Notes: a model not told the origin generated them from the sequence alone. Numbered from the stretch's first letter, positions 1 to 10,938 are shown. The stretch: DNA of 64,000 nucleotides from Brevundimonas diminuta 470-4 (GCA_000318405.1 KB291725.1:29108-93107); one strand, 5' to 3'. Program-made: numbers and translations.

Positions 1-131
1 GCTCATCCCGGCGGACGCCGGGACCCAGTAGGAACCTCGTGCGCAGTTTCTGGCCGATTGTGCGGGCGTCACCGTGGCTAGGCCTGTGACTGTGGCCAAA
101 GCACTGGGTCCCGGCGTCCGCCGGGATGAGC
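1..131. repeat. REP-like 29-bp inverted repeat pair
   Basis: Bases 1-29 and 103-131 are perfect reverse complements, separated by 73 bases. Each arm contains its own short palindrome, CCCGGCG-GA-CGCCGGG, so each arm can form a hairpin and the two arms can also pair with each other. The element lies 12 bases beyond the trpC stop codon and could act as a transcription end or mRNA-stabilising structure. It resembles the dispersed REP-like elements common between genes in alphaproteobacteria; that assignment rests on memory of the motif. It touches the window edge, so more copies may lie to the left. Confidence 0.75.
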
Positions 132-143
132 GGATTTAGGGGT

Positions 144-947
144 CTAGGCCAGCAAGGCTCGCGTCGCGGCTTCCACGTCCGCCTGACGCATCAGGCTTTC
201 GCCGACCAGCAGGGCGCGGGCGCCGGCGTCGGATACACGCGCCACGTCCTGCGGCGTGAACAGGCCGCTTTCGGCGACCAGCAGGGCTCCGTCAGGGCTC
301 AGCGCCGCCAGTTGCTCCGTCGTCGCCAGATCGACCTCGAAGGTCCGCAGCGAGCGGTTATTGACGCCGATCAGGGCGTCGTCGCGGCCCTGAACCAGCT
401 TGGCGGCGCGGGCCATTTCCTCGGCATCGTGCGTCTCGATCAGGGCGTCCATGCCCCAGCGGGTCGCCTCGGCCAGAAGCTCGGCGGCCAGGGCGTCGTC
501 CACCATGTCCATGATGATCAGGATGCAGTCGGCCCCCAGCGCCCGGCTCTCGGCCACCTGCCACGCATCGACCAGGAAGTCCTTGCGCAGGCAGGGCAGG
601 GCGACGGCCGCGCGTGCGCCGGTCAGATAGGCGTCGTCGCCCTGAAAGCTGGGGCCGTCCGTCAACACGGACAGGCAGGAGGCGCCGCCGCGCTCATAGG
701 CCTGCGCGAGGGCGGGCGGGTCGAAATCGGCGCGGATCAGGCCCTTGGAGGGGCTGGCCTTCTTGATTTCGGCGATCAGGGCCGGGCGGCCAGTCTCGGC
801 GAAACGGGCCGCCAGAGCAGCGCGGAAACCGCGCGGGGCTGTGGCCTCCTTCGCGCGCGCCTCGATGGCGTCCTGCGAGACGGCGGCCTTGCGGGCGGCG
901 ACATCCTCGCGCTTGTAGGCGGCGATGCGGTCCAGAACGTCGCTCAT
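144..947 (-). CDS. trpC: Indole-3-glycerol phosphate synthase
   Basis: This 267-residue cytoplasmic TIM-barrel enzyme closes the indole ring, converting CdRP to indole-3-glycerol phosphate in tryptophan synthesis. The family motif [11 protein letters not shown] is present, with the catalytic Glu at residue 60 and Lys at 62. Further on are the CLRKDFLVD segment, GVNNRSL and VAESG, all typical of TrpC. Length is normal for a monofunctional enzyme; there is no TrpF fusion. The ATG overlaps the trpD stop as TGATG, which points to translational coupling. It is the last gene of the trp cluster before the repeat at the window edge. Confidence 0.97.
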   Translation of the reverse strand: MSDVLDRIAAYKREDVAARKAAVSQDAIEARAKEATAPRGFRAALAARFAETGRPALIAEIKKASPSKGLIRADFDPPALAQAYERGGASCLSVLTDGPSFQGDDAYLTGARAAVALPCLRKDFLVDAWQVAESRALGADCILIIMDMVDDALAAELLAEATRWGMDALIETHDAEEMARAAKLVQGRDDALIGVNNRSLRTFEVDLATTEQLAALSPDGALLVAESGLFTPQDVARVSDAGARALLVGESLMRQADVEAATRALLA

Positions 948-1981
948 CAGGCGTCCTCGTCTTCGATCGGCGCGTGGGAGACGCGCACCAGTTCAGCCAG
1001 GGCGGTGGCGGCGCGACCGTCGTCGATGACGGCGGCGGCCAGTTCGGCGCCCGATTTCAGGTCTTCGGCCCGCCCGGCCACCACCAGGGCGGCGGCGGCG
1101 TTCAGCAGGACGATGTCGCGATAGGGGCCGCGCTCGCCTGCCAGCAGGGCGGTCAGGGCCGCCGCGTTATGCTCGGCGTCGCCGCCGCGCAGGTCGTCCA
1201 GAGTGGCCAGCGGCAGTCCGGCGTCGGCGGGCGTGACGGTGAAGCGACGCACGGCGCCGTCCTTCCATTCGGCCACCTCAGTCGGGCCTGTGGTGGTCAG
1301 TTCGTCCAGGCCCTGACCGTTGACAGTCCAGGCGCGCCGGGCTCCCAACCGGCCCAGAACCTCGGCCAGCGGCTCCAGCAGGGCGGGGTCGTAGACGCCC
1401 ATGACCTGATGCGTCGCGCCCGCCGGATTGCACAGCGGCCCCAGCAGGTTGAACACGGTGCGGAAGCCGATTTCGCCGCGCACCGGCCCGACGTGGCGCA
1501 TGGCCCCGTGATAGGTCGGGGCGAACAGGAAGGCGATGCCCGCCCGGTCCAGAGCCCGCGCCTGCTGGACGGGCGTCGCGTCCAGATTGACGCCCAGCGC
1601 GGCCAGAACGTCGGACGAGCCGGACTTGGAGCTGATGGCGCGGTTGCCGTGCTTGGCGACCTTCAACCCTGCGCCGGCCAGAACGAAAGAGGCCGCCGTC
1701 GAGACGTTGTAGGTGTGCTGGCCGTCGCCGCCGGTGCCGCAGGTGTCGATTACCTGATCGAACGGGTGCTCAAGCGACAGGGCGGCCTCGCGCATGGCGC
1801 TGGCGAAGGCGACGATCTCGTCCACCGTCTCGCCACGGATACGCAGGGCGGTGACGGCGGCGGCGACCTGTGACGGGGTTGGCTCGCCGCGCAGGCAGGC
1901 GGCGAAGAAGCTCTTGGCCTCGTCCAGGGTCAGCACCTGTCCATCAACCAGCTTGGCCAGCAGGGGCTTGATGCTGTCCAT
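947..1981 (-). CDS. trpD: Anthranilate phosphoribosyltransferase
   Basis: This 344-residue enzyme transfers phosphoribose from PRPP to anthranilate, the second committed step of tryptophan synthesis. The start [11 protein letters not shown] is chosen because it gives the normal family length and because its ATG overlaps the trpG stop as TGATG. The reading frame stays open upstream through trpG but is out of phase with it. Visible motifs are the PRPP-binding DTCGTGGDG, the [17 protein letters not shown] anthranilate/phosphate segment and the [13 protein letters not shown] segment. Translation is probably coupled to trpG before it and trpC after it. Confidence 0.96.
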   Translation of the reverse strand: MDSIKPLLAKLVDGQVLTLDEAKSFFAACLRGEPTPSQVAAAVTALRIRGETVDEIVAFASAMREAALSLEHPFDQVIDTCGTGGDGQHTYNVSTAASFVLAGAGLKVAKHGNRAISSKSGSSDVLAALGVNLDATPVQQARALDRAGIAFLFAPTYHGAMRHVGPVRGEIGFRTVFNLLGPLCNPAGATHQVMGVYDPALLEPLAEVLGRLGARRAWTVNGQGLDELTTTGPTEVAEWKDGAVRRFTVTPADAGLPLATLDDLRGGDAEHNAAALTALLAGERGPYRDIVLLNAAAALVVAGRAEDLKSGAELAAAVIDDGRAATALAELVRVSHAPIEDEDA

Positions 1982-2571
1982 CAGACGCTCGCCGATCTCT
2001 TGACGCCCGCCAGGTCGAGGAAGTTGGCGATCATTTCGTGGCCGTGCTGGGTGGCGATGGATTCCGGGTGGAACTGGACGCCGTGGATCGGCCGCGTGCG
2101 GTGCGACAGGCCCATGATCTCGCCGTCCTCGGTCCAGGCGGTGACCTCCAGCGCGTCGGGCAGGGTCTCGCGGCGCACGGCCAGCGAGTGATAGCGCGTC
2201 GCCGTGAAGGGCGAGGGCAGGCCGCCGAACACGCCGCGCCCTCCATGCAGGATGGGCGAGGTCTTGCCGTGCATCAGGGTCTTGGCGCGCACCACTTCGC
2301 CGCCGAAGGCCTGACCGATCGACTGGTGTCCCAGGCAGACGCCGAGGATGGGCATGGTCTCGGCGGCCGTCTCGATCAGCGACAGGCAGATGCCCGCCTG
2401 ATCCGGCGCGCAAGGGCCGGGGGACAGCAGGACGGCCTCGGGCTGCAGGGCCCAGGCTTCCTCGACGCTCAGGTCGTCGTTGCGGACGACGTGCGTCTGG
2501 GCGCCCAGCTCTGCGAGGTAGTGGACGAGGTTGTAGGTGAAGCTGTCGTAGTTATCGACGACGAGGATCAT
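1981..2571 (-). CDS. trpG: Anthranilate synthase glutaminase subunit (component II)
   Basis: This 196-residue class-I glutamine amidotransferase supplies ammonia to TrpE. The nucleophile Cys79 sits in [15 protein letters not shown], and the His-Glu pair is in GVQFHPESI near the C-terminus. It could also serve PabB for folate, since many bacteria share one TrpG; no pabB is in this window. It stands alone, not fused to trpE. About 310 bases separate it from trpE, and that gap holds a small gene on the opposite strand, so trpGDC may have its own promoter. I did not find a convincing leader peptide or attenuator there. Confidence 0.96.
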   Translation of the reverse strand: MILVVDNYDSFTYNLVHYLAELGAQTHVVRNDDLSVEEAWALQPEAVLLSPGPCAPDQAGICLSLIETAAETMPILGVCLGHQSIGQAFGGEVVRAKTLMHGKTSPILHGGRGVFGGLPSPFTATRYHSLAVRRETLPDALEVTAWTEDGEIMGLSHRTRPIHGVQFHPESIATQHGHEMIANFLDLAGVKRSASV

Positions 2572-2695
2572 GGCGAGGGCTTCTTGAGAACGGCAAGGCA
2601 GGGCGGCCCAAACATGGAAGGCAAGAGGGCCGATTGAAAGCGGACGTTAAGCTGTCCGGGCGATAGAGGGGCATCGCCATCGGAAGAAATCCGTC

Positions 2696-2884
2696 TTGAC
2701 CCCTGTAGAATGCATCCGTGACGCCCGCGCCCTGTTGAACGAGGCGCCCAGCGAACAACCCAGACCGCTGCGCCTGCTGGCGGCGGCCGCCTTCGCCGCG
2801 ACGACGGCGGTTCTGTTGGCCGGGACCATGGTCGTGGGCCCCGGCGTAGTGTTTGACCAGGCTGCCACGGTTTCCAATCCTTAG
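2696..2884 (+). CDS. Small single-pass membrane protein between trpE and trpG
   Basis: This 62-residue protein has a charged N-terminal part of about 25 residues, then one hydrophobic segment (about residues 27-55, Ala/Leu/Val rich) that could span the membrane. Codons have the high G/C third positions seen in neighbours. Translation would start at TTG, with GGAAG nine bases upstream (2682-2686). Its stop overlaps the trpE stop by four bases tail to tail, as other convergent genes in this window do. I recognise no family. A role in trp regulation is only a guess from position, and the opposite frame is less protein-like. Confidence 0.5.
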   Translation: MTPVECIRDARALLNEAPSEQPRPLRLLAAAAFAATTAVLLAGTMVVGPGVVFDQAATVSNP

Positions 2885-4413
2885 CCGTCGGAGCCCAGGG
2901 CCGCAGCGTTCTGGCCGCGCGTGGTCGCGGTGAAACGCCACGCCTCGGCGGCGGCTTTCATCGGCGCGCGGGCCTTGGCAAGGGTTTCAGCGTATTCGGC
3001 GGCCGGGTCGCTGTCGGCGACGACGCCCGCGCCAGCCTGAACGAAGATCTGCCCCATGGCGAACATGGCGGTGCGCAGGACGATGCAGATGTCAGCCTCG
3101 CCATTGGCCGAGATATAGCCGACGCCGCCGCCATAGCCGACGCCGCGCTTTTCGGTCTCAAGCTCGTCGATGACCTCCATCGCCCGCACCTTGGGCGCGC
3201 CCGACAGGGTGCCTGCGGGCAGGGCGGCCAACAGGGTGTCCACCGCGTCCAGCCTGGGATCGGCGTCGCCGTTCACGTTGGAGACGATGTGCATGACCTG
3301 GCTGTAGCGCTCGACCACGAAGCTTTCCGTGACCTCGACCGAGCCGGGCGTCGAGACGCGGCCCACGTCGTTGCGGCCGAGGTCCAGCAGCATCAGATGC
3401 TCAGCCCGCTCCTTGGGGTCGGCCAGCAGTTCGGCTTCCAGCGCCTGATCCAGTTCGGGCGTGGCGCCGCGCGGACGGGTGCCCGCCAGCGGGCGGATGG
3501 TGACGCGCCCGTCTTTCAGTCGGACCAGGATTTCCGGGCTGGAGCCCGCCAGCTGGAAATCCACATAGTCGAGGAAGAACAGATAGGGCGACGGGTTGCC
3601 GCGACGCAGCGAGCGATAGAAGGCGAACGGGTCCTGGCCCCACGGCGCCGAGAATCTGTGCGCCAGCACGACCTGGAAGATGTCGCCCGCGGCGATGTAG
3701 TCCTTGGCCCGCGCCACCATGCGGCCGAAGGCGGCCTCGTCCACATCGGAGTGGAAGTCGGGCGCGGGAACCGGCTCAACCTCGCGCTGGATGGGCAAGG
3801 GGCCGCGCAGGCGGTCTTCGAAATCCTCCAGCCGGGCCTCGGCGGCGGCGTGGGCCTGAGCCGGGTCCGTCACAGTGTCTGGATAGGCGGCGGCGATCAG
3901 CACGATCTCGTGCTTCACCGAATCAAAGATGGCGACCAGCGCCGGCCGCGCCATGACCGCGTCGGACAGGTCCAGCGGGTCAGGGTTGGCCGCGCCAAGC
4001 GGCTCCAGCAGCCGCACCATGTCATAGCCGAAGACGCCGAACAGACCGGCGGCCATGTGGGGCAGGTCGGCGGGCAACTCGAACTTCGTCGCCGCGATCA
4101 GGGCGCGCAGGGAGTCCAGCGCGGGGCGGTCTTCGAGCGTGAAGGTTTCCGACAGGACGTCGGCGCCGCGCGCGATCTCGGCTTGACCGTCCCGGCAACG
4201 CCAGACCACGTCCGGCGACAGGGTGACGAAGGAATAGCGGCCGTTGACGGCGCCGCCCTCGACCGACTCGAACAGGCTGGCGTAGCGCCGCCCGTGCCCG
4301 ACCTTCAGGAAGGCCGAGACGGGGGTCTCCAGATCATCAATCAGGCGGCGGACCAGAACCTGGGGGCGGCCCGCCGTCAGGCCGGCGATGAAGGCGTCGC
4401 GTTCTTGCTGCAT
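2881..4413 (-). CDS. trpE: Anthranilate synthase component I
   Basis: This 510-residue chorismate-utilising enzyme makes anthranilate with TrpG. The N-terminal regulatory region carries LFESVEGG, corresponding to the tryptophan feedback-binding LLES region. The C-terminal catalytic half contains SPEILVRL, RPLAGTRPRG, HLMLLDLGRNDVGRVS, TLSGAPKVRAMEVID and the GGGVGYI segment. Its ATG overlaps the stop of the upstream peptidyl-prolyl isomerase gene (TAATG), so the two are probably co-transcribed and coupled. Length is typical for an unfused TrpE. Chorismate comes from the Aro enzymes, three of which (AroK, AroB, AroC) are encoded elsewhere in this window. Confidence 0.97.
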   Translation of the reverse strand: MQQERDAFIAGLTAGRPQVLVRRLIDDLETPVSAFLKVGHGRRYASLFESVEGGAVNGRYSFVTLSPDVVWRCRDGQAEIARGADVLSETFTLEDRPALDSLRALIAATKFELPADLPHMAAGLFGVFGYDMVRLLEPLGAANPDPLDLSDAVMARPALVAIFDSVKHEIVLIAAAYPDTVTDPAQAHAAAEARLEDFEDRLRGPLPIQREVEPVPAPDFHSDVDEAAFGRMVARAKDYIAAGDIFQVVLAHRFSAPWGQDPFAFYRSLRRGNPSPYLFFLDYVDFQLAGSSPEILVRLKDGRVTIRPLAGTRPRGATPELDQALEAELLADPKERAEHLMLLDLGRNDVGRVSTPGSVEVTESFVVERYSQVMHIVSNVNGDADPRLDAVDTLLAALPAGTLSGAPKVRAMEVIDELETEKRGVGYGGGVGYISANGEADICIVLRTAMFAMGQIFVQAGAGVVADSDPAAEYAETLAKARAPMKAAAEAWRFTATTRGQNAAALGSDG

Positions 4414-6317
4414 TACTTCTTGGCGGGAGCGGCAGGAGCCTCGACGCCCAGGGCCTGAAGGGCCAGGGCCGGATCGTTGCGCGACTTGGTGCGCGCGGCG
4501 GCGGCGGCGATGGTGCGGTCAGCCATCGTGTTGGCCAGTTCCTCGGTCAGGCGCGGGCGGGCCTGCTCGGCCAGCGGCGCCGCCAGCGCCGGATCAGCGG
4601 CGTGGATGGCGTCGACACGGCCGACGACGAAGCTGTCCTGGGCCTGCTGGCCCGAGAAGACCTGACCCTTGGCCTGACCGAACAGACCGCGCAGCACGCC
4701 GTCGCCGACCTGGGCCTGCGACTCGCGGCTTTGCTGGACGGCGGTGCGGACGGTCAGCTGGGCGCCGGCGTCGGCGGCGACCTTGGCGATGTCTTCGCCG
4801 GCGCGGATGCGACCGGCCAGCTCTTCGGCCTTGGCCGACAGCAGGCGGGCGTTTTCACGCATCGTCCATTGCTGGCCCAGAGGCGCGCGCACTTCGTCCA
4901 GCGTCGGCAGGGCCGACGGGCGGATTTCGTCCAGACGGACGGCGAAATACTGACCGTCGCCGGCGTCGATGACGTCGCTCTCACCGCCCTTGGACAGGGC
5001 GTAGGCGCTTTCCAGAACCTGACGCGGGGCGTTCATCGGCTGGCCGTCCGGCAGTTGGCCCTGTTCGGTGAAGGGCGGCAGCTGGATCACGCGGGCCTTT
5101 GCGGCGGTCGCGGCGTCGGCGAGATTCTTGCCTTCCTGACGCGCCTTCTCGAACTGTTCGACCTTGGCGTAGGTCGCGGCCTTCACCGCTTCGGCCTGAA
5201 GCTCCTGAACCACGGCGGCGCGGGCGGTTTCCAGCGACACGGCCTGGCCGGCCTGAATCGCGGCGACCTTGGCGACCGTGAAGCCCAGACGGCCCTGGAT
5301 CGGCGCCGACACCTGATCGGCGGCCAGGGCGAAGACGGCGGCGCCGACGGCGGGGTCGCCCACGGCGGCCTGCGGCGTGGCCTTGTAGTCGCCCAGTTGA
5401 ATGTTGTTGGCCTTGGCCACCTCGGCGGGGTTCTTGCCTGCGCGCAGGTCGGCGGCGATCTTGTCGGCGGCGTCCTTGGTCGGGACCGTCAGGGTGACGA
5501 AAGTGCGCTTCTCCGGTTCGGCCAGGGCCGCCTTGCGGAACTCATAGCGCTCCTGGATCTGCTCCTCGGTGATCGCCGGGCGGGCGTCGTTCGGGCCGGG
5601 CGAGAACAGGACCAGCGAGATCATGCGGAACTCGGGGCTGCGCAGGCGCGCCTCGTTTTCCTTCATGAAGGCGGTCAGCTGGGCGTCGGTCGGCGCGCCG
5701 GCGCGGCCCGCCATGGCCTGAGTGACCGAGAACCAGCGGCCGTCGCGGGTCTCCAGCGCCTGACCCGCCAGCAGGGCGGCGTAGACGCGCGGCGCCTGCA
5801 GGCCGGCGAACACGGCCGATCCGACGTGGGCGGTGACATACTGGTCGCGCAGGTCGTCTTCCAGCATTTCGGACGTCAGGTTCTGCTGGGCCAGGGCCTG
5901 GGCGTACAGGTCTTTGTCGAACTGGCCCGTGATCTGGTTGAAGAAGGCGGGAATCTTGCGGATCTGCGCCAGGATCAGTTCCTTGCCTGGACGGATGCCG
6001 GCCTTATAGGCCCAGTCCAGGAAGCCCAGTCGCTGGGTCTGGCTGTCGAGATACTGCTGGTGCAGGTTCTCCTTGACCATGTCGTCATAGCTGACGGGAC
6101 GACCGGCCTGTTCCTGCAGATTGGCGCGGACGCGCTCGAAGTCGGCGCGGAACTGGTTGGAATCGACGCTGCGGTCCCCGGCGCTGATGATGTGGCGCGG
6201 CCCCAGGTTGGCGAAGATGTCGGATTGCGCCCCGACGATCAGGAAGCTGAGGATGATCAGGGCGAACAGGCCTGCGGCCCATTTCGACTTGGCGAAGTTT
6301 CGGAAGTACGTGATCAT
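4413..6317 (-). CDS. ppiD: SurA/PpiD-type membrane-anchored peptidyl-prolyl isomerase
   Basis: This 634-residue protein has one N-terminal transmembrane anchor (about residues 13-30, AAGLFALIILSFLIVG). A SurA-N/PpiD-like helical region follows, then a parvulin-like rotamase region near residues 220-360, and a long Ala/Gln-rich C-terminal part. The layout matches PpiD, a periplasmic foldase that meets substrates leaving the Sec translocon. The parvulin core is divergent, so catalytic activity is uncertain and a chaperone role is safer. It is the first gene of the minus-strand trp transcription unit, and its promoter should lie in the 130-base gap shared with divergent tpiA. Confidence 0.88.
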   Translation of the reverse strand: MITYFRNFAKSKWAAGLFALIILSFLIVGAQSDIFANLGPRHIISAGDRSVDSNQFRADFERVRANLQEQAGRPVSYDDMVKENLHQQYLDSQTQRLGFLDWAYKAGIRPGKELILAQIRKIPAFFNQITGQFDKDLYAQALAQQNLTSEMLEDDLRDQYVTAHVGSAVFAGLQAPRVYAALLAGQALETRDGRWFSVTQAMAGRAGAPTDAQLTAFMKENEARLRSPEFRMISLVLFSPGPNDARPAITEEQIQERYEFRKAALAEPEKRTFVTLTVPTKDAADKIAADLRAGKNPAEVAKANNIQLGDYKATPQAAVGDPAVGAAVFALAADQVSAPIQGRLGFTVAKVAAIQAGQAVSLETARAAVVQELQAEAVKAATYAKVEQFEKARQEGKNLADAATAAKARVIQLPPFTEQGQLPDGQPMNAPRQVLESAYALSKGGESDVIDAGDGQYFAVRLDEIRPSALPTLDEVRAPLGQQWTMRENARLLSAKAEELAGRIRAGEDIAKVAADAGAQLTVRTAVQQSRESQAQVGDGVLRGLFGQAKGQVFSGQQAQDSFVVGRVDAIHAADPALAAPLAEQARPRLTEELANTMADRTIAAAAARTKSRNDPALALQALGVEAPAAPAKK

Positions 6318-6447
6318 CGAAAAGAACCTGACGAGGGCCGGCGTCGAAAGGGCGCCAAGGGTCGCGTATAGGGGGTGCGGGGCCGCCGCCGCAAGTGAGG
6401 CCTGACGACATCTTGGCTTCTGTCGCGCTCGCCACTAGACAGGCCGC

Positions 6448-7197
6448 ATGAAACAATCTGTGAAGCTGGTCGCCGGCAACTGGAAAATGAACGGTCTGGG
6501 CGCGAGCCTGGCCGAGGCTGAAACCCTCGAAAAGGCGCTGAAGGAACAGGCTGCGGCCTGCCGCGTGGCCCTGTGCCCGCCCGCCACCCTGATCGATCGG
6601 ATGGCGCAGGCGCTGAAGGGCGGCGTCGTCGAAATCGGCGGGCAGGACTGTCACGCCGAGGCGTCTGGCGCCTATACCGGTTCGGTCTCGGCCGCGATGG
6701 TTCGCGATGCGGGCGCTGGTCTGGTGATTCTCGGCCACTCGGAACGTCGGGCCGGTTTCGGCGAGACGAACGCAGACGTCGCCGCCAAGGTCGAGGCCGC
6801 GCTGGCCGCCGGTCTGGAGCCCATCATCTGCATCGGCGAGACGCTGCAGGAGCGCGAAGCCGGGCAGGCGGTCGAGGTCGTCAGCCGTCAGGTCGCGGGC
6901 TCGCTGCCGGACTCGCTGGCGGGCAAGGCCTTTGCGGTGGCCTATGAGCCGGTCTGGGCCATCGGCACCGGCCTGACGCCGACGCTGGAACAGATCGAGG
7001 AAGTCCACGCCGCCGTGCGCGCCGCCATGGTCGCCAGGCTGGGGGAGGGCGGCCGTGCACAGCCGATCCTGTACGGCGGCTCGGTCAAGCCGTCGAACGC
7101 CAGGGAAATCCTGGCCGTGGCCGAAGTCGGCGGCGCCCTGGTCGGCGGCGCCTCGCTGAAGGCCGAAGACTTCCTGGGCATCATCCGCGCGGCCTGA
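6448..7197 (+). CDS. tpiA: Triosephosphate isomerase
   Basis: This 249-residue glycolytic TIM-barrel enzyme interconverts dihydroxyacetone phosphate and glyceraldehyde 3-phosphate. The active site is complete: Asn11 and Lys13 in AGNWKMNG, His97 in GHSERR, and Glu167 in AYEPVWAIGTG. The phosphate-binding YGGSVKPSN and GGASL segments follow. It is transcribed divergently from the ppiD-trp cluster and is followed 74 bases later by secG. The tpiA-secG-pyrG order is common in alphaproteobacteria. Confidence 0.98.
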   Translation: MKQSVKLVAGNWKMNGLGASLAEAETLEKALKEQAAACRVALCPPATLIDRMAQALKGGVVEIGGQDCHAEASGAYTGSVSAAMVRDAGAGLVILGHSERRAGFGETNADVAAKVEAALAAGLEPIICIGETLQEREAGQAVEVVSRQVAGSLPDSLAGKAFAVAYEPVWAIGTGLTPTLEQIEEVHAAVRAAMVARLGEGGRAQPILYGGSVKPSNAREILAVAEVGGALVGGASLKAEDFLGIIRAA

Positions 7198-7271
7198 ACG
7201 CGCGGACTGTTTGCTCGAAACCCTCAACGGTGTTAGAGGCCGCCGCTTGATCGGCGCGTTTCTGCGCCCAC

Positions 7272-7685
7272 ATGAATGACGCCATGCTCCAGACCATTCT
7301 GCTCGTCGCGATGATCATCATCTCGGTCTCTCTGTCGGCCGTGATCCTGCTGCAACGTTCCGAGGGCGGCGCCCTGGGCATGGGCGGCGGGCCGTCGGGC
7401 TTCATGACGGCGCGCGGCGCGGGCAATCTTCTGACCCGGGTGACGTCGATCCTGGCCTTGGCCTTCTTCGTCTGCGCCATCGGCCTGACGATCGCGGGCA
7501 ACTATGCGCGTGGGTCGCGGTCTGTGATCGACGCCGACGCCGTCGGCTCCATCGCCCTGGATCAACCTGAGCAGACGGCTCCGGCGCCTGAAGCCGCTCC
7601 GGCGACCCCGGCCGCTCCGGCTGCGCCGTCGCTGGACGATCTGGAAGCCAGCCTGCCCGCCGGCCAAGGCGCGCCCGCCCAGTAA
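7272..7685 (+). CDS. secG: Preprotein translocase subunit SecG
   Basis: This 137-residue inner-membrane protein is the small accessory subunit of SecYEG. Two membrane segments are visible, about residues 7-28 and 57-77, joined by the conserved cytoplasmic loop LQRSEGGALGMGGG. The C-terminal 50 residues are rich in Ala and Pro (repeated AAPATPAAPAAP), a tail often seen in alphaproteobacterial SecG and missing from E. coli. An alternative start four codons downstream (MLQTILL) is possible. A strong hairpin terminator follows 26 bases after the stop. Confidence 0.93.
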   Translation: MNDAMLQTILLVAMIIISVSLSAVILLQRSEGGALGMGGGPSGFMTARGAGNLLTRVTSILALAFFVCAIGLTIAGNYARGSRSVIDADAVGSIALDQPEQTAPAPEAAPATPAAPAAPSLDDLEASLPAGQGAPAQ

Positions 7686-9461
<1,776 letters not shown>

Positions 9462-9531
9462 TCACAGACGATTGTAGCGGCGTTATCCGGCTTTCGTGTC
9501 AACCTGTCGTTAACGATTTGGAACGACGCCG

Positions 9532-9660
9532 ATGGCCGGAAACATTCTCTACTTCCTGCACCGCCACTTTCGTGCGGTTTTCGCGATCAGCTTGACGTTG
9601 GGCGTCGTGCTGGCCTTCGCCGTTGCGCGCACGATGCTGCGGCTGATCGTCGGGGTCTAA
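9532..9660 (+). CDS. 42-residue single-pass membrane peptide
   Basis: A short frame starting ATG GCC GGA and ending TAA encodes 42 residues. About ten polar or basic residues are followed by one membrane segment, AVFAISLTLGVVLAFAVA, and a short basic C-terminus. GGA lies nine bases upstream. Third codon positions favour G/C. The peptide starts 70 bases after pyrG and might be read from the pyrG transcript. I recognise no family. Size and composition fit the many small inner-membrane peptides of bacteria, but no function can be assigned. Confidence 0.5.
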   Translation: MAGNILYFLHRHFRAVFAISLTLGVVLAFAVARTMLRLIVGV

Positions 9661-10053
9661 AGACGCGCCTTGACGGCTCAGGACAGCGTGGTCCGGGCCT
9701 CTGCTTCGTGGGCCGCGACATGATCAGTCTTGTCGCTATCTCCCGGCCCCAGAGGTCATAGGAGGCGCCGGTGTCCGATGATCTTCTTGAACAGGTCGTC
9801 GAGCGCCGAAAGCATATATCCGCCAAATCCAGTCATGCTCAGTGAACCCGTCAACTCCATGAAGGGTTGCGAAACGGGGCCGTGAGGGGGGGGCTTCCTG
9901 ATACCAGCGCTGCACGTGAGCTATGAAACCATCCTTGGCGCCTTGCCGGGGGTGGCGCTCGCGGCGGTCATCGGCAAGATCACAAGCTGAGTCTGCGCGC
10001 TGCACGGCGCGCCTCGATCGGTTCCATTGATTTCGAGACAGGAGTTTTCAGGG
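9661..10053. other. 393-base stretch without a confident gene
   Basis: Only tiny frames are visible here. On the minus strand, 9756-9836 reads a 26-residue peptide ending LDDLFKKIIGHRRLL, which looks protein-like. On the plus strand, 9916-9990 (GTG start) reads [20 protein letters not shown] and ends in a stop. A further 24-residue plus-strand frame starts at GTG 9771 after AGGAGG. None is long enough to name. Base composition is less G/C-biased than in the flanking genes. It may be decayed coding DNA; in many alphaproteobacteria kdsA or eno would follow pyrG, and neither is here. Confidence 0.4.
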
Positions 10054-10938
10054 ATGTTGCTGAAGGATCGGGTGGCGATCGTGACGGGTTCGGGCGGCGG
10101 TCTTGGCCGCTCTCACGCCCTGTATCTGGCCTCGCAAGGCGCCAAGGTCGTGGTCAATGATCTGGCCGAGGCGGCGGCGCAGGGCGTGGTCGATGAGATC
10201 GTCGCGGCGGGCGGTCAGGCGATGGCGGCGGTCGGGTCGGTGACCGATGTGGACGCGGTGCAGGCGATGGTCGATGCGGCGATGAAGGCGTGGGGCCGGA
10301 TCGACATTCTGATCAACAACGCCGGCATCCTGCGCGACAAGAGCTTCGCCAAGATGACGATGGACGATTTCCGACTGGTGGTGGACGTGCACCTGATGGG
10401 CGCCGCCATCTGCTCCAAGGCGGTGTGGGAGATCATGCGCGCCCAGAACTACGGCCGCATCGTCATGACCACCTCGTCGTCGGGCCTGTACGGCAACTTC
10501 GGCCAGGCCAATTACGGCGCGGCCAAGCTGGCCCAGGTCGGGTTGATGCAGACCCTGGCCATCGAGGGCGCCAAACACGACATCAAGGTCAACGCCCTGG
10601 CCCCCACGGCGGCGACGCAGATGACCGCCGGCATCCTGCCGGAAGAGGTGCTGAAGGCGCTGGATCCGGCCCTGGTCAGCCCCGGCCTGCTGGCTCTGGT
10701 CAGCGAGGACGCCCCGACGCGCGCCATCCTGTGCGCGGGCGCCGGCCACTTCGCCACGGCCAACATCACCCTGACGCAGGGTGTCCGCATCGGCGGGGCC
10801 GAGGACGCCGGCGAACAGCTGATCGCGCGCTGGGCCGAGGCGGCCGACCGCACCGGCGAGGCGGTCCCCGCCTTCGGCTTCCAGCAGGCGGCCCAGGAAA
10901 TGGCCTCGGCGGGCGTGAAAGAGCCGGTGACCAACTAG
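10054..10938 (+). CDS. SDR-family NAD(P)-dependent oxidoreductase
   Basis: This 294-residue short-chain dehydrogenase starts at MLLKDRVAIVTG, with AGGAG (10040-10044) nine bases upstream. An earlier in-frame ATG at 10027 lacks such a site. Visible are the cofactor motif TGSGGGLGRSHA, the NNAG motif, the catalytic Ser in MTTSSSGLYGN, and YxxxK in NYGAAKLAQ. It resembles the hydroxyacyl-CoA dehydrogenase domain of MFE-2/17-beta-HSD4 proteins. The convergent acyl-CoA dehydrogenase next door suggests fatty acid or steroid-like beta-oxidation, which is an inference. The two genes overlap at their stop codons. Confidence 0.88.
   Translation: MLLKDRVAIVTGSGGGLGRSHALYLASQGAKVVVNDLAEAAAQGVVDEIVAAGGQAMAAVGSVTDVDAVQAMVDAAMKAWGRIDILINNAGILRDKSFAKMTMDDFRLVVDVHLMGAAICSKAVWEIMRAQNYGRIVMTTSSSGLYGNFGQANYGAAKLAQVGLMQTLAIEGAKHDIKVNALAPTAATQMTAGILPEEVLKALDPALVSPGLLALVSEDAPTRAILCAGAGHFATANITLTQGVRIGGAEDAGEQLIARWAEAADRTGEAVPAFGFQQAAQEMASAGVKEPVTN

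Noticed and set aside
2572-2700. Tryptophan attenuator or leader peptide before trpG
   Set aside because: I found no short frame with tandem Trp codons followed by competing hairpins.
4602-6371. 589-codon open frame on the plus strand opposite ppiD
   Set aside because: It is antisense to a gene with a clear domain layout, has low-complexity Gly/Asp/Leu/Val composition and matches no family. High-GC DNA yields such frames routinely.
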